A DNA stretch of 64,000 nucleotides from Ursus arctos (GCF_023065955.2 NW_026622997.1:11332001-11396000); one strand, 5' to 3'; positions 1 to 10,090 are shown, counted from the first letter of the stretch. Translations and numbers: made by a program. The notes: generated from the letters alone by a model not told the origin.

Positions 1-420
1 CAGAGGTGGGACCCACTGATGGGTCTCTTTTGGGGAAAAGCAGAAACCCTCCCAGATGCCATCTTGGCCTGTGTCTGTAGAGAGATACTGCCTGGTTTCC
101 ATCTTTGTAAGGTAGCGTGAGTGGTGCCTGAGAGGCTCTGGAAGATTTGCAGCATGCTTTGGAACTGATTTTCTTCACGATAGGTGGGTAATAGACCATA
201 CCTATGTCTTCCAGAGGAGGAGACCATGTGAAACAACACAGCCTAAGGATAATGGAGACAAGTTCTCAAATGTCAGTCGGCGAACAAGTGGCCTGGAGAG
301 TGTGTTTAAAATGCTGGTTCTGACCCCCACACACAACTTTTCTCCCCCACAATGAAAAAAATAATGTTGATCACGGTAAAAATTTAAGTTTGCTGAAAAG
401 AAAAAGAAAGACAATTAAAA
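1..420. other. No gene or repeat recognised
   Basis: Mixed-composition sequence with no recognisable repeat family, coding exon or RNA gene. Short open frames are present on both strands but look like nothing known. Confidence 0.5.
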
Positions 421-570
421 TCAACTGAAATCCTCCTACTCTGAGAAAATTCACCCTTATAATGTTGATGTCTGTCCCTTGGTCTGCCTTTCTATGCATT
501 TATATGCACACACAAGTGTTAGTTTACAAAAAGTTGGCAAAAATGGTTATTATCCTAGATGCCTTTTTAT

Positions 571-616
571 TTTTTTAAGTATTTTTATTTTTTTTGTGCA
601 CGCACAATGTGCACAT

Positions 617-650
<34 letters not shown>

Positions 651-788
651 ACGAGCTGGGGGAGAGCAGAGAGAGAAGTAAGCTCCCCTTTGAACAAGGA
701 ACCCAATGTGGGATCCAATCCCAGGACCCTGGGATTATAACCTGAGCCCAAGGTGGACTCTTAACTGACTGAGTCACCCAGGTGTCCC
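571..788 (-). mobile_element. CAN-SINE (tRNA-derived), complete, antisense
   Basis: Read on the minus strand it begins with a decayed tRNA-like head (acctgggtgactcagtcag on that strand), passes through the body and ends in an A-rich tail, seen here as the T-rich stretch at 571-598. A (GA)n run lies in the body. It is flanked by imperfect target-site duplications, agatgccttttta at 557-569 and aaatgccttttta at 790-802. It is an older copy than the next SINE, with several substitutions. Confidence 0.9.
617..651. repeat. (GA)n microsatellite inside the SINE body
   Basis: About 17 GA dinucleotides with one interruption. It is an expansion of the CT-rich body of the enclosing antisense SINE, not an independent feature. 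Confidence 0.95.
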
Positions 789-953
789 TAAATGCCTTTT
801 TAAAAAATTGTTTCCGTATTCATATTGCCTTTCCTTCTCCAGAAAATCAATGTTAACACTCTGGTATACGTCCTTCCAGATTTTCCACTTATTGATAGAA
901 TCATACATGAAAACACCGGAACATATATGGGATTCCTTTTGTCACTATTTTTT

Positions 954-1145
954 TTTAAAGACTTTATTTATTTATTCGACAGAGATAGAGACAGCCAGCG
1001 AGAGAGGGAACACAAGCAGGGGGAGTGGGAGAGGAAGAAACAGGCTCATAGCGGAGGAGCCTGATGCGGGGCTCGATCCCAGAACACCGGGATCACGCCC
1101 TGAGCCAAAGGCAGACGCTTAACCGCTGTGCCACCCAGGCGCCCC
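954..1145 (-). mobile_element. CAN-SINE, arctoid-type subfamily, antisense
   Basis: Full element with the arctoid-type body: 'gagatagagacagcc', 'gggaacacaagcagggg', 'catagcggaggagcctgatg' and 'cttaaccgctgtgccaccc'. It ends at the tRNA-like head (gcgcccc on this strand). Target-site duplications tgtcactattttt lie at 940-952 and 1146-1158 and match exactly. Low divergence and an exact TSD imply a fairly young insertion. Confidence 0.93.
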
Positions 1146-1176
1146 TGTCACTATTTTTGTATAAAAATGTGACTAT

Positions 1177-1378
1177 GGGGCACCTGGGCGGCCTAGTCGG
1201 TTTAGCAGTGGACTCGTGGTTTCAGCTCAGATAGTGATCTCAGGGTCATGAGATCAAGCCCCATGTCAGGCTCCATGCTCAGTGATAAGTCTGCTTCTCT
1301 CCCTCTCTGTTTCCCCCTGCCCTTCCCCCCACTCACATGCTCTCTTTCTCTCTCTCAAATAAATAAATCTCTAAAAAA

Positions 1379-1411
<33 letters not shown>
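1177..1411 (+). mobile_element. CAN-SINE, sense, with long (AAAT)n tail
   Basis: It starts with a decayed tRNA-like head (ggggcacctgggcggcctag), then 'agggtcatgagatcaagcccc', a CT-rich tract at about 1292-1355 and an (AAAT)n tail. Flanking duplications aaatgtgactatg (about 1165-1177) and aaatgtgaccatg (1412-1424) differ at one base. It lies 31 bp from the preceding antisense SINE, giving an inverted pair. Confidence 0.9.
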
Positions 1412-1413
<2 letters not shown>

Positions 1414-1415
1414 AT
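1373..1415. repeat. (AAAT)n tail microsatellite
   Basis: About ten tandem AAAT units forming the 3' tail of the SINE at 1177. Confidence 0.95.
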
Positions 1416-1933
1416 GTGACCATGTTATATACACATCTCTTCTGGCTTATTTAACTTAATCTTTCACATCAATTAGCATAGCATTAACTCACCCCTTTCA
1501 ATAACTGTATAATATTTCACAGCACAAGGCACCACCATTTATTTATTCATTGCTCCATGATAAAGCATTCTACCGTGCACAAAAATAAACTCAAAATAAA
1601 TTAAAGACCTAAATGTAAGACCTGAAACCATAAAAATCCTAGAAGAGAACATAGGCAGTAATTTCTCTGACATCAACCATAGCAACACCTTTCTAGATAT
1701 GTCTCCCAAGGAAAAAGAAACAAAAGCAAAAATAAACTATTAGGACTACATCAAATAAAATCTTCTACACAGCTAAAGAAACAATCAACAAAACTCAAAG
1801 ACAGCCTATGGAGCCGGAGAAGATATTTGCAAATGACATATCCGATAAAGGATTAGTATCCAAAATATATAAAGAACTTATACACACTGACACACCAAAA
1901 ACAAATAATCCAAGTTAAAAATGGGCAGAAGAC

Positions 1934-2197
1934 ATGAACAAACATTTCTCCGAAAAACACATCCAGGTGGCCAACAGACACATGAAAAGATGCTCAACAT
2001 CACTCATCATCAGGGAAATGGGAATCAAAACCACAATGAGATATCACCTCACACCTGTCAGAATGGCTAAATCAACAACACAAGAAACAAGTGTTGGTGA
2101 GGATGTGGAACAAAAGGAACCCTCTTACACTGTTGGTGGGAATGCAAATTGGTGTAGCCACTGCAGAAAACAGTATGGAAGTTCCTCAAAAAGTTAA
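1934..2197 (+). pseudogene. Residual L1 ORF2 C-terminal reading frame
   Basis: An 88-codon stretch with the look of the L1 ORF2p C-terminal region ([14 protein letters not shown] followed by a YHLTPVRMA motif). It is bounded upstream by a stop just before 'atgggcagaagac' and shifts out of frame after about residue 65. Intact ORF2p is about 1,275 residues and combines endonuclease and reverse transcriptase. Neither the endonuclease nor the RT catalytic core is present here. Confidence 0.75.
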
Positions 2198-2697
2198 AAG
2201 TAGAACTACCCTATGATCCAGTAATCGCACTATTGGGTATTTACTCAAAGAATACAAAAACACGAAATCGAAGGGATACCTGCACCCCTGTGTTTATAGC
2301 AACATTTCCTACAATAGCCAAATTGTGGAAGCAGCCTCAGTGTCCACTAACAGATGAATGGATAAAGAAGGTGTGGTATATACATATAAAAAGAACAAAA
2401 TCTTGCCATTTGCAACGCCGTGGATGGAACTAGAGAGTACTAGGCTAAACGAAATAAGTCAGTCAGAGAAAGACAAATACCATATGATTTTACTCATATA
2501 TAGAATTTTATGAAACAAAACAAAGGGGAAAAAAGAGAGAGAGAGAGAGAAGCCAAGAAATAGACTCTTAATGATAGAGAACACACTGATGGTGATCAGA
2601 GGGGCGGTGCAGGGGGATGGGTGAAATAGGTGAGGGGAATTAAGGAGTGCACTTGTTCTGATGAGCACTGGGTGATGTATGGAAATGTTGAGTCACT

Positions 2698-2901
2698 GTG
2701 GTGTCTGTGTGGCTCTGTAGATTAAATGTCCAACTCTTAGTTTCTGCTCAGGTCATGAGCTGGAGTTCTGGGATCCAGCCCTGCATCTGGCTTCGTGTTC
2801 AGCACGGAGTCTGCTTGAAGTTTTTGCCCCTTCCCTGCCCTCCTTCTCCCTCCTCGTCTGTTCCTCCCCTCACTTACATCCCGCTCCCCCTCGTAAATGA
2901 A

Positions 2902-2940
<39 letters not shown>

Positions 2941-2945
2941 AATTT
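2698..2945 (+). mobile_element. CAN-SINE inserted into the L1 3' UTR
   Basis: Old sense copy with a degraded head ('gtctgtgtggctctgtagatta'), the core 'aggtcatgagctggagttc', a CT-rich tract and a long (AAAT)n tail at about 2899-2941. The L1 sequence ttgagtcac (2688-2696) is repeated as ttgaatcac (2946-2954) on the far side, so the SINE landed in a pre-existing L1. Confidence 0.9.
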
Positions 2946-3075
2946 TTGAATCACCATATTGTACACCTGAAACTGGTGTAACACTGTATATTAACTATAC
3001 TGGAATTAAAATTAAAAACTTAATTAAAAAATAAAATAAAAACTAAAAAAATTAAATTGAATTGAAAAATTTTAA

Positions 3076-3210
3076 AAATGCTGATTCCAGACCTCCACTC
3101 AAGAGTTTTGATCCAGGAAGTCTGGGACTGGGCCCAAGAATCTCCTTTCAAAATAAACCCACATGGTATTCGGTAGAAGGTCATTAGACCCTTTGGAAAA
3201 TAGTTACAAA
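3076..3210 (+). mobile_element. MER5A-like hAT-Charlie DNA transposon remnant
   Basis: 'gctgattccagacctcc', 'gatccaggaagtctggg' and 'gggcccaagaatctcc' follow the order of the MER5A consensus. The terminal inverted repeats are eroded. Ancient non-autonomous element. Confidence 0.65.
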
Positions 3211-3469
3211 TCATTGAAATCCACAGATTACCCAAAAAATCCATTTTTGGCAATGATCTTCACCTCATCCCCTTTCTCCTTCCTTCATGTTCTAATTTCA
3301 TCCATCAACTTTCTCCTTCCTGCCTGCCCTCTCTCACACCACTGCACCACTTCCATCTCCAAAGGCGACCTAGCAACGAGAGTTATGTTAGCATACCAGA
3401 ATGCATGCCTCCTAAATCTCGATGAAGTATACATGCTCTTCCTCAGATAAGCTCACGGTATCTACTGAG

Positions 3470-3960
3470 CAGTTTGCAGGGGCAAAGAAACCAGTGGTGT
3501 CCCAATCCTTTCTGTTCTACCAGCCCCTCTTCTGTTCCTCTTGCCTCCATTCACCTTCACCATTTCACTCCCAACCTCGGAAGCATCCTACACCCCCTTA
3601 GGCTTCTTATCAGGTGTCCAACCCAAACCCAAGCCCCATGCTGTCTTTCTCCCTCTCCCTTCTCATCCACGTCCACATGCTCTCCTCTGTGGCCAATCGG
3701 CTCCCACAGTTCCAGATATCCCCCTGCTGTGGCTGCCTCCTGAGTCTCTCTCCTGGTCCAAAGCCTGGCCCCACTGGCACCTCCAATCCCACATGCCAAA
3801 ACTCAACTCACCCCTCACCTGTGTTCCTGTTCTCTGTTTCTGACACACCTACTTTCCCTGATTCAAGACCTTGCAGTGACCTTTGACATTCCCTCTTGGC
3901 CCCATATTCAATCTCTCACCGATTTTTCCTCACTTCTCCTTTCCTGTTTCTCTCTCTATG
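3470..3960 (+). mobile_element. Ancient L2-like LINE remnant, sense
   Basis: Pyrimidine-rich sequence with short matches to a widespread old mammalian LINE 3' region, for example 'ccaaaactcaactcacccctcacctgtgttcctgt' in broken form and 'tgacctttgacattccctc'. The family is not resolved. The overlapping open frames of 60-100 codons here are by-products of low stop density in CT-rich DNA. Confidence 0.4.
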
Positions 3961-4609
3961 TCCTTTTTATTTACAACACAAGCTTTGTTTTTGTCTTGAC
4001 TTCAAACCAAGGTTCTTTGGTTTCCAGAAAGAAATGACTGGTAAACCCAGGGGGATTATTAAAAGGCACAAGGGCATCTCAAGGACACAGAAATGGAAAT
4101 GCAGCTGGGCCTCATGGGAAACAAGGTGTCTCCCCCTGGGAGAATAAGTTTGCTGCTGCTTCCAGCTCCTTTCCCCGTGCTTGGCCCATCTGGTTCTTCT
4201 GCCTGGATTCCTTTCTGTAGATTTGTCTCACTGTCCTTCTTTTCTCTACCTAGATTGTTTAGGTCCCCAAATGATTGTCCCAATCCTGCATGTGCTATCT
4301 AGACTGTAGTCTCTGTCATTTAGTTCAAATTCTGGAGAGATCAGTTTGACGGACCACTGGCCAGCCAGGAGATTGAACCAGACTTGCCACGAAGCCAGCT
4401 TTGATTCCAGCATCTGGATTAGTCCCGGTGGAATTATGGGTGTGTTCTTTCAGCAGCATCTACTGAGGAGGACCATTCCTAAACAAAGGGCTGTTTGAAA
4501 TGTACCCCACAAAATTCTACCACAGTGGTCCCTGGAAGCTGGGTTACAAACTAGTGGCATGTCGGGAACCAAGTTTTCATCTTTCTGTTATGAAATGAGA
4601 AAAATAGTA

Positions 4610-4611
<2 letters not shown>
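3961..4611. other. No gene or repeat recognised
   Basis: Unique-looking sequence up to the GT repeat. There are no convincing splice-site and ORF combinations and no known repeat words. Confidence 0.45.

Positions 4612-4647
<36 letters not shown>
4612..4647. repeat. (GT)18 microsatellite
   Basis: Uninterrupted GT dinucleotide run, a likely polymorphic marker. Confidence 0.97.
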
Positions 4648-4648
<1 letters not shown>

Positions 4649-4979
4649 ATGTTGGGAGGAAGGACCAGATAAGGTTTCAGGTTATATAAAGTTTCAGATG
4701 TCCTTTTTGGGATATCGTAAGACACTGTGTCCTTTACACAGAGGTAATGTCCTTTCTGCTCATGGAGGCTGACATGTCTTCGCACTTGTGAAATGGTAGT
4801 GGCTTAGATGGTTGTTTGTGCCTTTATTTAGCAAAGTAAAATGTTGAGATGCCTATGTCAGTCCCTTAAATTTGGAGGGAAATTTGCCTGGTCCATGAAA
4901 TCTGAATGTTTTGGAAACATACTACACCTTGACTATTTGAAGAGCTTCTCACATGGGCTCTCTGTTTTCGGGATCTCTT

Positions 4980-5370
4980 TCCCACCTACCTTGAACAGCA
5001 CTGTCAAGTTATTCTCTCTAAAATGTTTTTGAATCTATTTCCTTGTTGAAGTCTCAAGGACTTTGCAATGATTATGCAATAATATAGAAAGTCCTTGACC
5101 TCTAGAAAGTAGCTCCAACCTCACGTTCCCTCTCCGACTGCCCCCATCCACACCTGCCATGTGTCCCAGACAAGGCTCCTTCTTATCTTTCCTCCCCTGT
5201 CTCTTTCTACCACCCTGCTCCCTTTCCAGCCTACCTCCATGAAGTCCTCTGATGCTCTCAGTTAAACTGAATCTTTCCTGACTCTGCATCCCTTTATTAA
5301 AATATTTCTACATTCTTAGGGCACTTATTAGTGTCTGTATCATCATGTGATATTTGTGGAAACATACATC
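4980..5370 (+). mobile_element. Possible L2-like LINE remnant
   Basis: Weak, ordered resemblance to the old LINE family seen at 3.5 and 15.9 kb ('cctacctccatgaagtcctctgat', then 'cttattagtgtctgtat'). Divergence is high and the call is tentative. 4648-4979 shows nothing recognisable. Confidence 0.3.
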
Positions 5371-5834
5371 TGGCCATGTTTCTTTTTTTTAATGCTGCTC
5401 CTCTCCTTTGGGGCTGGCCATGCCTCATAAATGGACCTATTGGGTTTTGAGCATCTCTCTTTTCTTTGCTCAACCTTGGTAGACTGGCTAATGACCACCT
5501 AAGTGGCTCAAAATCAGACCAAAGATTGGGACATATGGAAACATCCAGATGGACCATCTACTGCTGAACTTCCTCTTAAGTAAAAATAAACATTTTTATG
5601 AGAGAAGTCGCTTTGTATTCCTTGCTGCTAAAGACATCTTAGCTAACAAAACTCAAGAAGCTGTCTTACCCTGTTCTTTCATACCCAGAAATCAGGGTAT
5701 CACGGAAGGCGTTTCAGGATGTCCGCAGGGAGAGATTAGGGAGAAGAACATCAGTGGGCCCCACGGTTGTGTGTCGAGCCCTGCAGGGCTGCATCAGACA
5801 CCCTTAAACTCTGTATGTGCCTTACCTTCCTTGC
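5371..5834. other. No gene or repeat recognised
   Basis: Unique-looking sequence. The 107-codon open frame at 5549-5872 has no recognisable domain. Confidence 0.4.
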
Positions 5835-6000
5835 GCCTCACAGCCTTCCTAGGAGACAGGTGGTCTTACTGAGCCTTGTACAAGCAAGAAAACTAAAGTG
5901 CCGAGAAGTTCAATCAATTGCCCACGTTACACAGCCAGCAAGTGGAACAGCGGAATTTTCTCCCAGGCCAACAGGCTCCACGGTCCACCTGCTTTATCAC
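5835..6000 (-). mobile_element. MIR SINE, antisense
   Basis: 'agaaaactaaagtgccgagaagtt', 'gcccacgttacacagccagcaagtgg' and 'cccaggccaacaggctcca' follow the reverse complement of the MIR core in order. Ancient, inactive. Confidence 0.75.
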
Positions 6001-7715
6001 TAGTAACAGAAGGTCCCTCCAGATGCTATCATTTGGGGACCAATCTGGCCTGAAAGGGTCCACAATCTTCTCTTTTAGGAGGGGGGCAGGTGGCAAAGAC
6101 TAGCCTGAAACACAAAGGTGTCTGGTCCATACCTCAAACCCTCTTCCCAGTGTCCAGGCCACACCCGTCTGTGAAGCCCGGCTTTCTTCCTGCTCGGGCC
6201 CCAGCCCCACCAGGCTCACAGCCTCCCCACCTCTCCTCCTTTGGGACCCCAGGCTTCATGCTTTCCTTCTCGCTGCCGTACACGGGTCTGGAGCCTCCTC
6301 CTCCCTCAAGCCTGCTCTTGTAGACGCTTGCCTCACATTGATGGATTCCACCCCTGGACATCCTCTACAGATGACACAGGGAGAAGAAAGATAAAATAAC
6401 TGATGAGAGTTAGAAAAAAAAGTGCAAAGCCCCATATCCCTCCTCAATAAACAGCCACTAACGTCATCGTAACTGTGCCTGATTTTAAAAGATGTGTTCA
6501 TTTCCAAACATTTAAGGCTCACAAAGATTCTAGTTAAGAGGTATTGAACACATCTTCATTTATTAGGAAAATAAAATCTCACGGACATAATAGCAATAGA
6601 TTTTGAGTGTTCCACCCTGAGTATGGCCAAGGTAACAGAATGTGTACTTTCCTACCTGACAAAATAGAGCTGTAGGACCGACGTCCCAGGATGACCCCTC
6701 TCTGCCTCCATGATGATAAACATTGACTAGAGTTCTGTTGTGCTGGGTGCTGTGCTGAGTCTCCAGGGAAACAAGCTGATAGGATGTTTGGTCAGATGCT
6801 GGGAGATTTCTCATGCGGAATCCTCCTCCCCACACAAGCTCACACAGCCCTTCAGGAACAATTGTCACTATTGACTGGAGGCACCAAGAAGTGGGGTGAC
6901 CCTTAGAGGCAGCAACACACCAGGACTCGGGGCTCCCGCCACTTGGCTGTTTCGGACATCCTTCTCGTCTGTGTCTGTGGGTAAACCGTCGTCCTGCACA
7001 CCAAGCACAAAGAACGCCTCCTCCATTCTCCAAGACACAGCCACTTCTTGTGGTATCTGATAGCCGCCTGGTTCATGGTACAATTGTTCGTTTGCGACTT
7101 TACAGGAAGAGAATTTGCTTTAATCTTCCTTGGAATCATTGCCTCTCTCTACCCTCTCCCTCAAAACTCAACACTGCAGTTGGCTGAAGAAGATGCTGGA
7201 AGTTGGGTGGACCCATGGGGGATGGAGGGATGATAAGGTGTTCACCATGGGGAAAAATGTGTGTCCACTCAAGTCCGGGGCTTTGCTCACAGACGTCCTG
7301 TGTTCTCATCCTCACCTCTCTCCCTGCGCATTTTGGCTGTACAGGGACAGAGAGATGGAAGGAGTCTCACCGATGATACAACAACATCCTTCCTTGGGCA
7401 TTTTCTGCTTGTGTAAAGCTTTTCAAAAACTGGCTTCTTGGCCTTTATGTGACCAGGAAATTTTGCAAGAACCAACTGTGGTTCTAAGAAAAGATTTTGC
7501 TAAGCGAAGTGAAAGCCCTCCCATGGCTGCCGGCAGACTGTGGGCAACTTCCCCTGTGCCACCTCAGGAGAGGAGGAGGACCCCCAGCTGCACGCCTGGA
7601 CGCTGACCTGCCGAGCGTCTTGCCGCACGCAGGGGAGACATGGGTGTGAAGAAGGTCCTGGCCAGGAGCCCCAAGGCTTGGGGACAGAGAACTGCCAGGG
7701 AGCTATCTCCTCAGC
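6001..7715. other. No gene or repeat recognised
   Basis: Mid-GC unique-looking sequence. The two longest open frames (6563-7033 minus, 156 codons; 7130-7606 plus, 158 codons) have no signal peptide, domain or repeat signature I can recognise and overlap other-frame ORFs. They are probably chance. Confidence 0.4.
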
Positions 7716-7719
7716 TGCT

Positions 7720-7990
7720 GTTTCCCTGCTCAGAAGCCCATCCTGGTTTCTTCACCCCAGACATTCAGCTCCGCCTTAAAGGAAAATTCTGTGCCAAATA
7801 CCACCTCCTCCAGAAAGTCTTCCATGGGTCCTTCCAGCCAAAATCAACCACACTTTCCATCACATTCCCTAGGACCCTTTGTCTATAGCCCTATTATACT
7901 CCGTATATTGTTACATTTGCCGGCATGTTAGGTCCTCCTGTTGGAGAGCAAACCTTCAGGTCCATTGACTGTATCGTAATCATTTCATTC
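7720..7990 (+). mobile_element. L2 LINE 3' region, sense
   Basis: 'accacctcctccagaaagtcttcc', 'ctaggaccctttgtctatagccc' and 'ttggagagcaaaccttcaggtcc' match the order of the L2 3' end (cysteine-free, non-coding 3' portion). The terminal short repeats are missing. Confidence 0.6.
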
Positions 7991-8004
7991 CTTCCACGTA
8001 CCTT

Positions 8005-8130
8005 CTTCTTCTCCAATCTCTCTCTGTGCCCCTCTCTTTACCTCTTCATCTCTCTGTCTCTCTGTCTCCCTGTCGCTGTCTCTCCCACTCTCCCTCTCCC
8101 TCTCTCTTTCTCTCTCTCACACACACACAA
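8005..8130. repeat. TC-rich low-complexity tract ending in a short CA run
   Basis: Imperfect CT/CTGT repeats over about 120 bp, then seven CA units. It supplies the stop-free frames predicted on both strands here. Confidence 0.85.
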
Positions 8131-8504
8131 CACAGAGCAATGCTTGTCCCCAGGACTTTTTGAAAGAGCCTTTTGAGCAGCGCAGAGAATCTCCTCTCCA
8201 CTTCCACAGGGAAGTGTGACTAATTCCCTCCAGTGCTTAAATGGGAGAAGCGAGTTTCCAATTCTATCTGAAATACAAATACTGAGCTTAAGCCACACCA
8301 GTTCTGACCCCTTTTATGGCACAGGAAAATATTCCTCCTCTTTGGGACAGCTGCATTTTCCAAGTCACCTTTGAAAATAGCACACACGTTTTAAAAAATC
8401 AGTATTTGTATTTTTTTTTTTTTTGGTAACTCAATTTATGACCATATTATTTGCTCACAATAATGATTTGGGGACTCAGCACCATAATATTAAAAACCAG
8501 AGAT
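8131..8504. other. No gene or repeat recognised
   Basis: Unique-looking sequence with a T14 tract at 8411-8424. No poly(A) signal complement lies next to it that would mark a retrocopy end. Confidence 0.4.
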
Positions 8505-8625
8505 GCCTTAGATAGCTATCATCCATGCTTGACAGTTTACAAGTGTGGAAACCAAGGCCAAGAGGGATAATATGACCTGCCCAAGGTCACTCAGCCTGCT
8601 GGTAGCAGGGCCAGACCTTGGGCCG
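8505..8625 (-). mobile_element. MIR SINE fragment, antisense
   Basis: 'gtggaaaccaaggccaagaggga', 'tgacctgcccaaggtcactcagcc' and 'ggtagcagggccagacc' follow the MIR reverse complement. Confidence 0.7.
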
Positions 8626-9084
8626 GGTCCATGACCCCACAGAGTGCTCTGCTCTCTGATTGGGAGTTCACTGGACAATGGTATTTGTTTGGGTTTCCAT
8701 TTTATTAAGAGCAGAATTGAACATGTCAAATTTGAGGGCACAGTCAGGCTTCAAGACTCAACCGATGAAATAGAGAAAAGAGACTGGAAGGGAGGCACCA
8801 CTTCCTTGCTACGCCGGAGAGCCGGGCCCTGGGGCTTGGCCGGCAGCCGGGGCCTGCTGCAGCCTGCTCGGGCGGCCTGTCCCCCACCCCGGGCCTGCAG
8901 CGCCCGCTGCCAGCAGTCCCGGCCTGCGGTTTGGACAGCTGGGCTGTGCTCAGTTACATGTGGGAGTTCCCTGATCTCTGGGGCGACAAAAGGGAAAGAG
9001 GCGATGTGATGCCCCTCGCCTCGTTCTGCAGGACAGACCTGCTCCTGCCTGTCCCAGCGCCTGTGGCCAGGGGCAGTGAAAAAA

Positions 9085-9094
9085 AGGAGGAGGA

Positions 9095-9129
<35 letters not shown>

Positions 9130-9223
9130 GAGGGGAAGGAAGGGGAGGGGGCGGAGGAGGAGGAGGAGGAGAAGGAGAAGGAGAAGGAGAAGAAGAAGAA
9201 GAAGAAGAAGAAGAAGAAGAAGA
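9085..9223. repeat. Compound (GGA)n/(GAA)n homopurine tract
   Basis: About 139 bp almost entirely purine on the + strand, grading from G-run and GGA repeats into GAA repeats. It generates false open frames on both strands (poly-Glu/Gly, poly-Ser/Pro, poly-Leu). Such tracts can form triplex or G-quadruplex structures. Confidence 0.95.
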
Positions 9224-9860
9224 TAAACGGGACAACGGGACAAAGGCGCTAGTATGTGGTTGCAGTCCGGGCAGCGCAGAGACGATGTGCTGGGGAGGGG
9301 GCGCCTACAACTCAAGCTCCGGGAAGAAAAGAGAAAAGGGCCACAGAAGGAACTAGAAAGAAGTGCCACCACGAATCAGGGAACCACAGGGCTAAGGAGG
9401 CTGGATCTGGGTGTGCATGAAGGACTAAGCAGGTCGTTACAACACCCTGGCTTCCTTCCTCTCCTTTCGGCCTGAAAAGGCGCCTGCCTCAGTTTATCCA
9501 TCTGGAAGCTATGCAGCCTAGGGTTGGAAAGGCTGAGAGAACGGAGGGACTGGACCCGCCGGAGTGGGCAGCCGCGCAGGCGCAGACAGAGGTGCCAGCC
9601 CCAAAGCCCATGCCCCGGTTTCAAAGCCCTTCTGGCCACGTCACCTTGCAGCCCCGCCCACTCGTAGCTGGCCAGCTCGGCTAGTCTCCGCGGCGAACTG
9701 ACTCAGGGCGGCCTAATCCTCCACCTCCCACCTGCCGTGCTTCTCCCAAGACACACCTGGGAGGGCGATGACCTCACTACCTCGCTTCCGCCAAATCACT
9801 GCCCTTCTGCAACCACGTCTGTGCTCAGACCAGCCGCCGGCACGGCGCCCCTCGGCCGTG

Positions 9861-9884
9861 CGTGTGCGTGTGCGCGTGCGTGCA
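9861..9884. repeat. Short GT/GC purine-pyrimidine alternating run
   Basis: 'tgcgtgtgcgtgtgcgcgtgcgtgc' type alternation over about 24 bp, a potential Z-DNA former inside the CpG-dense block. Confidence 0.75.
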
Positions 9885-10090
9885 GGGGAAATGCAGTAAC
9901 TCACCACCTCTCGCTTTCTTCCCCACCAGGAGTCATCGTTTCATCCGCGTGGGTGCTGGGCCCCTTAGGCTGCCACCGGTCCCTCAGAACATGCCACCCT
10001 GACGATTCCTGGAATCCATGCAAAAACCACGCCGGGAGGCTGCTGGGGTTCCTCGGGGTCACCTGGAGCTGGTGACGGAGCGGTCGTCAT

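Larger units (their letters stand above)
421..1560 (-). mobile_element. Degenerate old L1 (L1M-type) 3' region, antisense, cut by three SINEs
   Basis: Once the SINEs are removed, the pieces 421-556, 803-939, 1159-1164 and 1425-1560 read as one block resembling the reverse complement of an old mammalian L1 ORF2 end and 3' UTR. It has the usual run of 'tctatgcattta', 'ccttccagattttcc', 'tctggcttatttaactta' and a decayed 'ataatatttca' segment. It is too diverged for a subfamily call, and a search against L1M consensus sequences would settle it. Confidence 0.5.
1575..3080 (+). mobile_element. Carnivore-type L1 LINE, 5'-truncated, interrupted by a SINE
   Basis: Sense-strand L1 covering the last part of ORF2 and the 3' UTR. 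The ORF2 part contains familiar words such as 'gacctgaaaccataaaaatcc', 'atgggcagaagac' and 'aatggctaaatcaac'. The 3' UTR part contains 'gatgagcactgggtgatgtatgg', then, beyond the SINE at 2698-2945, 'attgtacacctgaaac' and 'aactatactggaattaa'. The 5' edge (about 1575) abuts the older antisense L1. There are stops and frameshifts throughout, so it is dead. Confidence 0.9.
8800..10090. promoter_or_regulatory. CpG-island-like block, candidate promoter or regulatory region
   Basis: CpG dinucleotides are dense here against a CpG-poor background. I count about 41 in 9541-10080, and another cluster sits at 8812-8935. Promoter-type words are visible: an NRF1-like cgcgcaggcgca (9573-9584), a GC box ccccgccca (9652-9660) and an AP-1-like TGACTCAG (9699-9706). 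A good splice-acceptor sequence ends at AG 9928-9929. No coding exon is identifiable beside it, so the associated gene (if any), strand and start site are unknown. It could equally be an isolated CpG-rich stretch. Confidence 0.45.

Noticed and set aside
8931..9372. Open frames with poly-Glu/Gly, poly-Ser/Pro and poly-Leu runs on both strands
   Set aside because: They are translations of the (GGA)n/(GAA)n microsatellite in different frames, not coding sequence.
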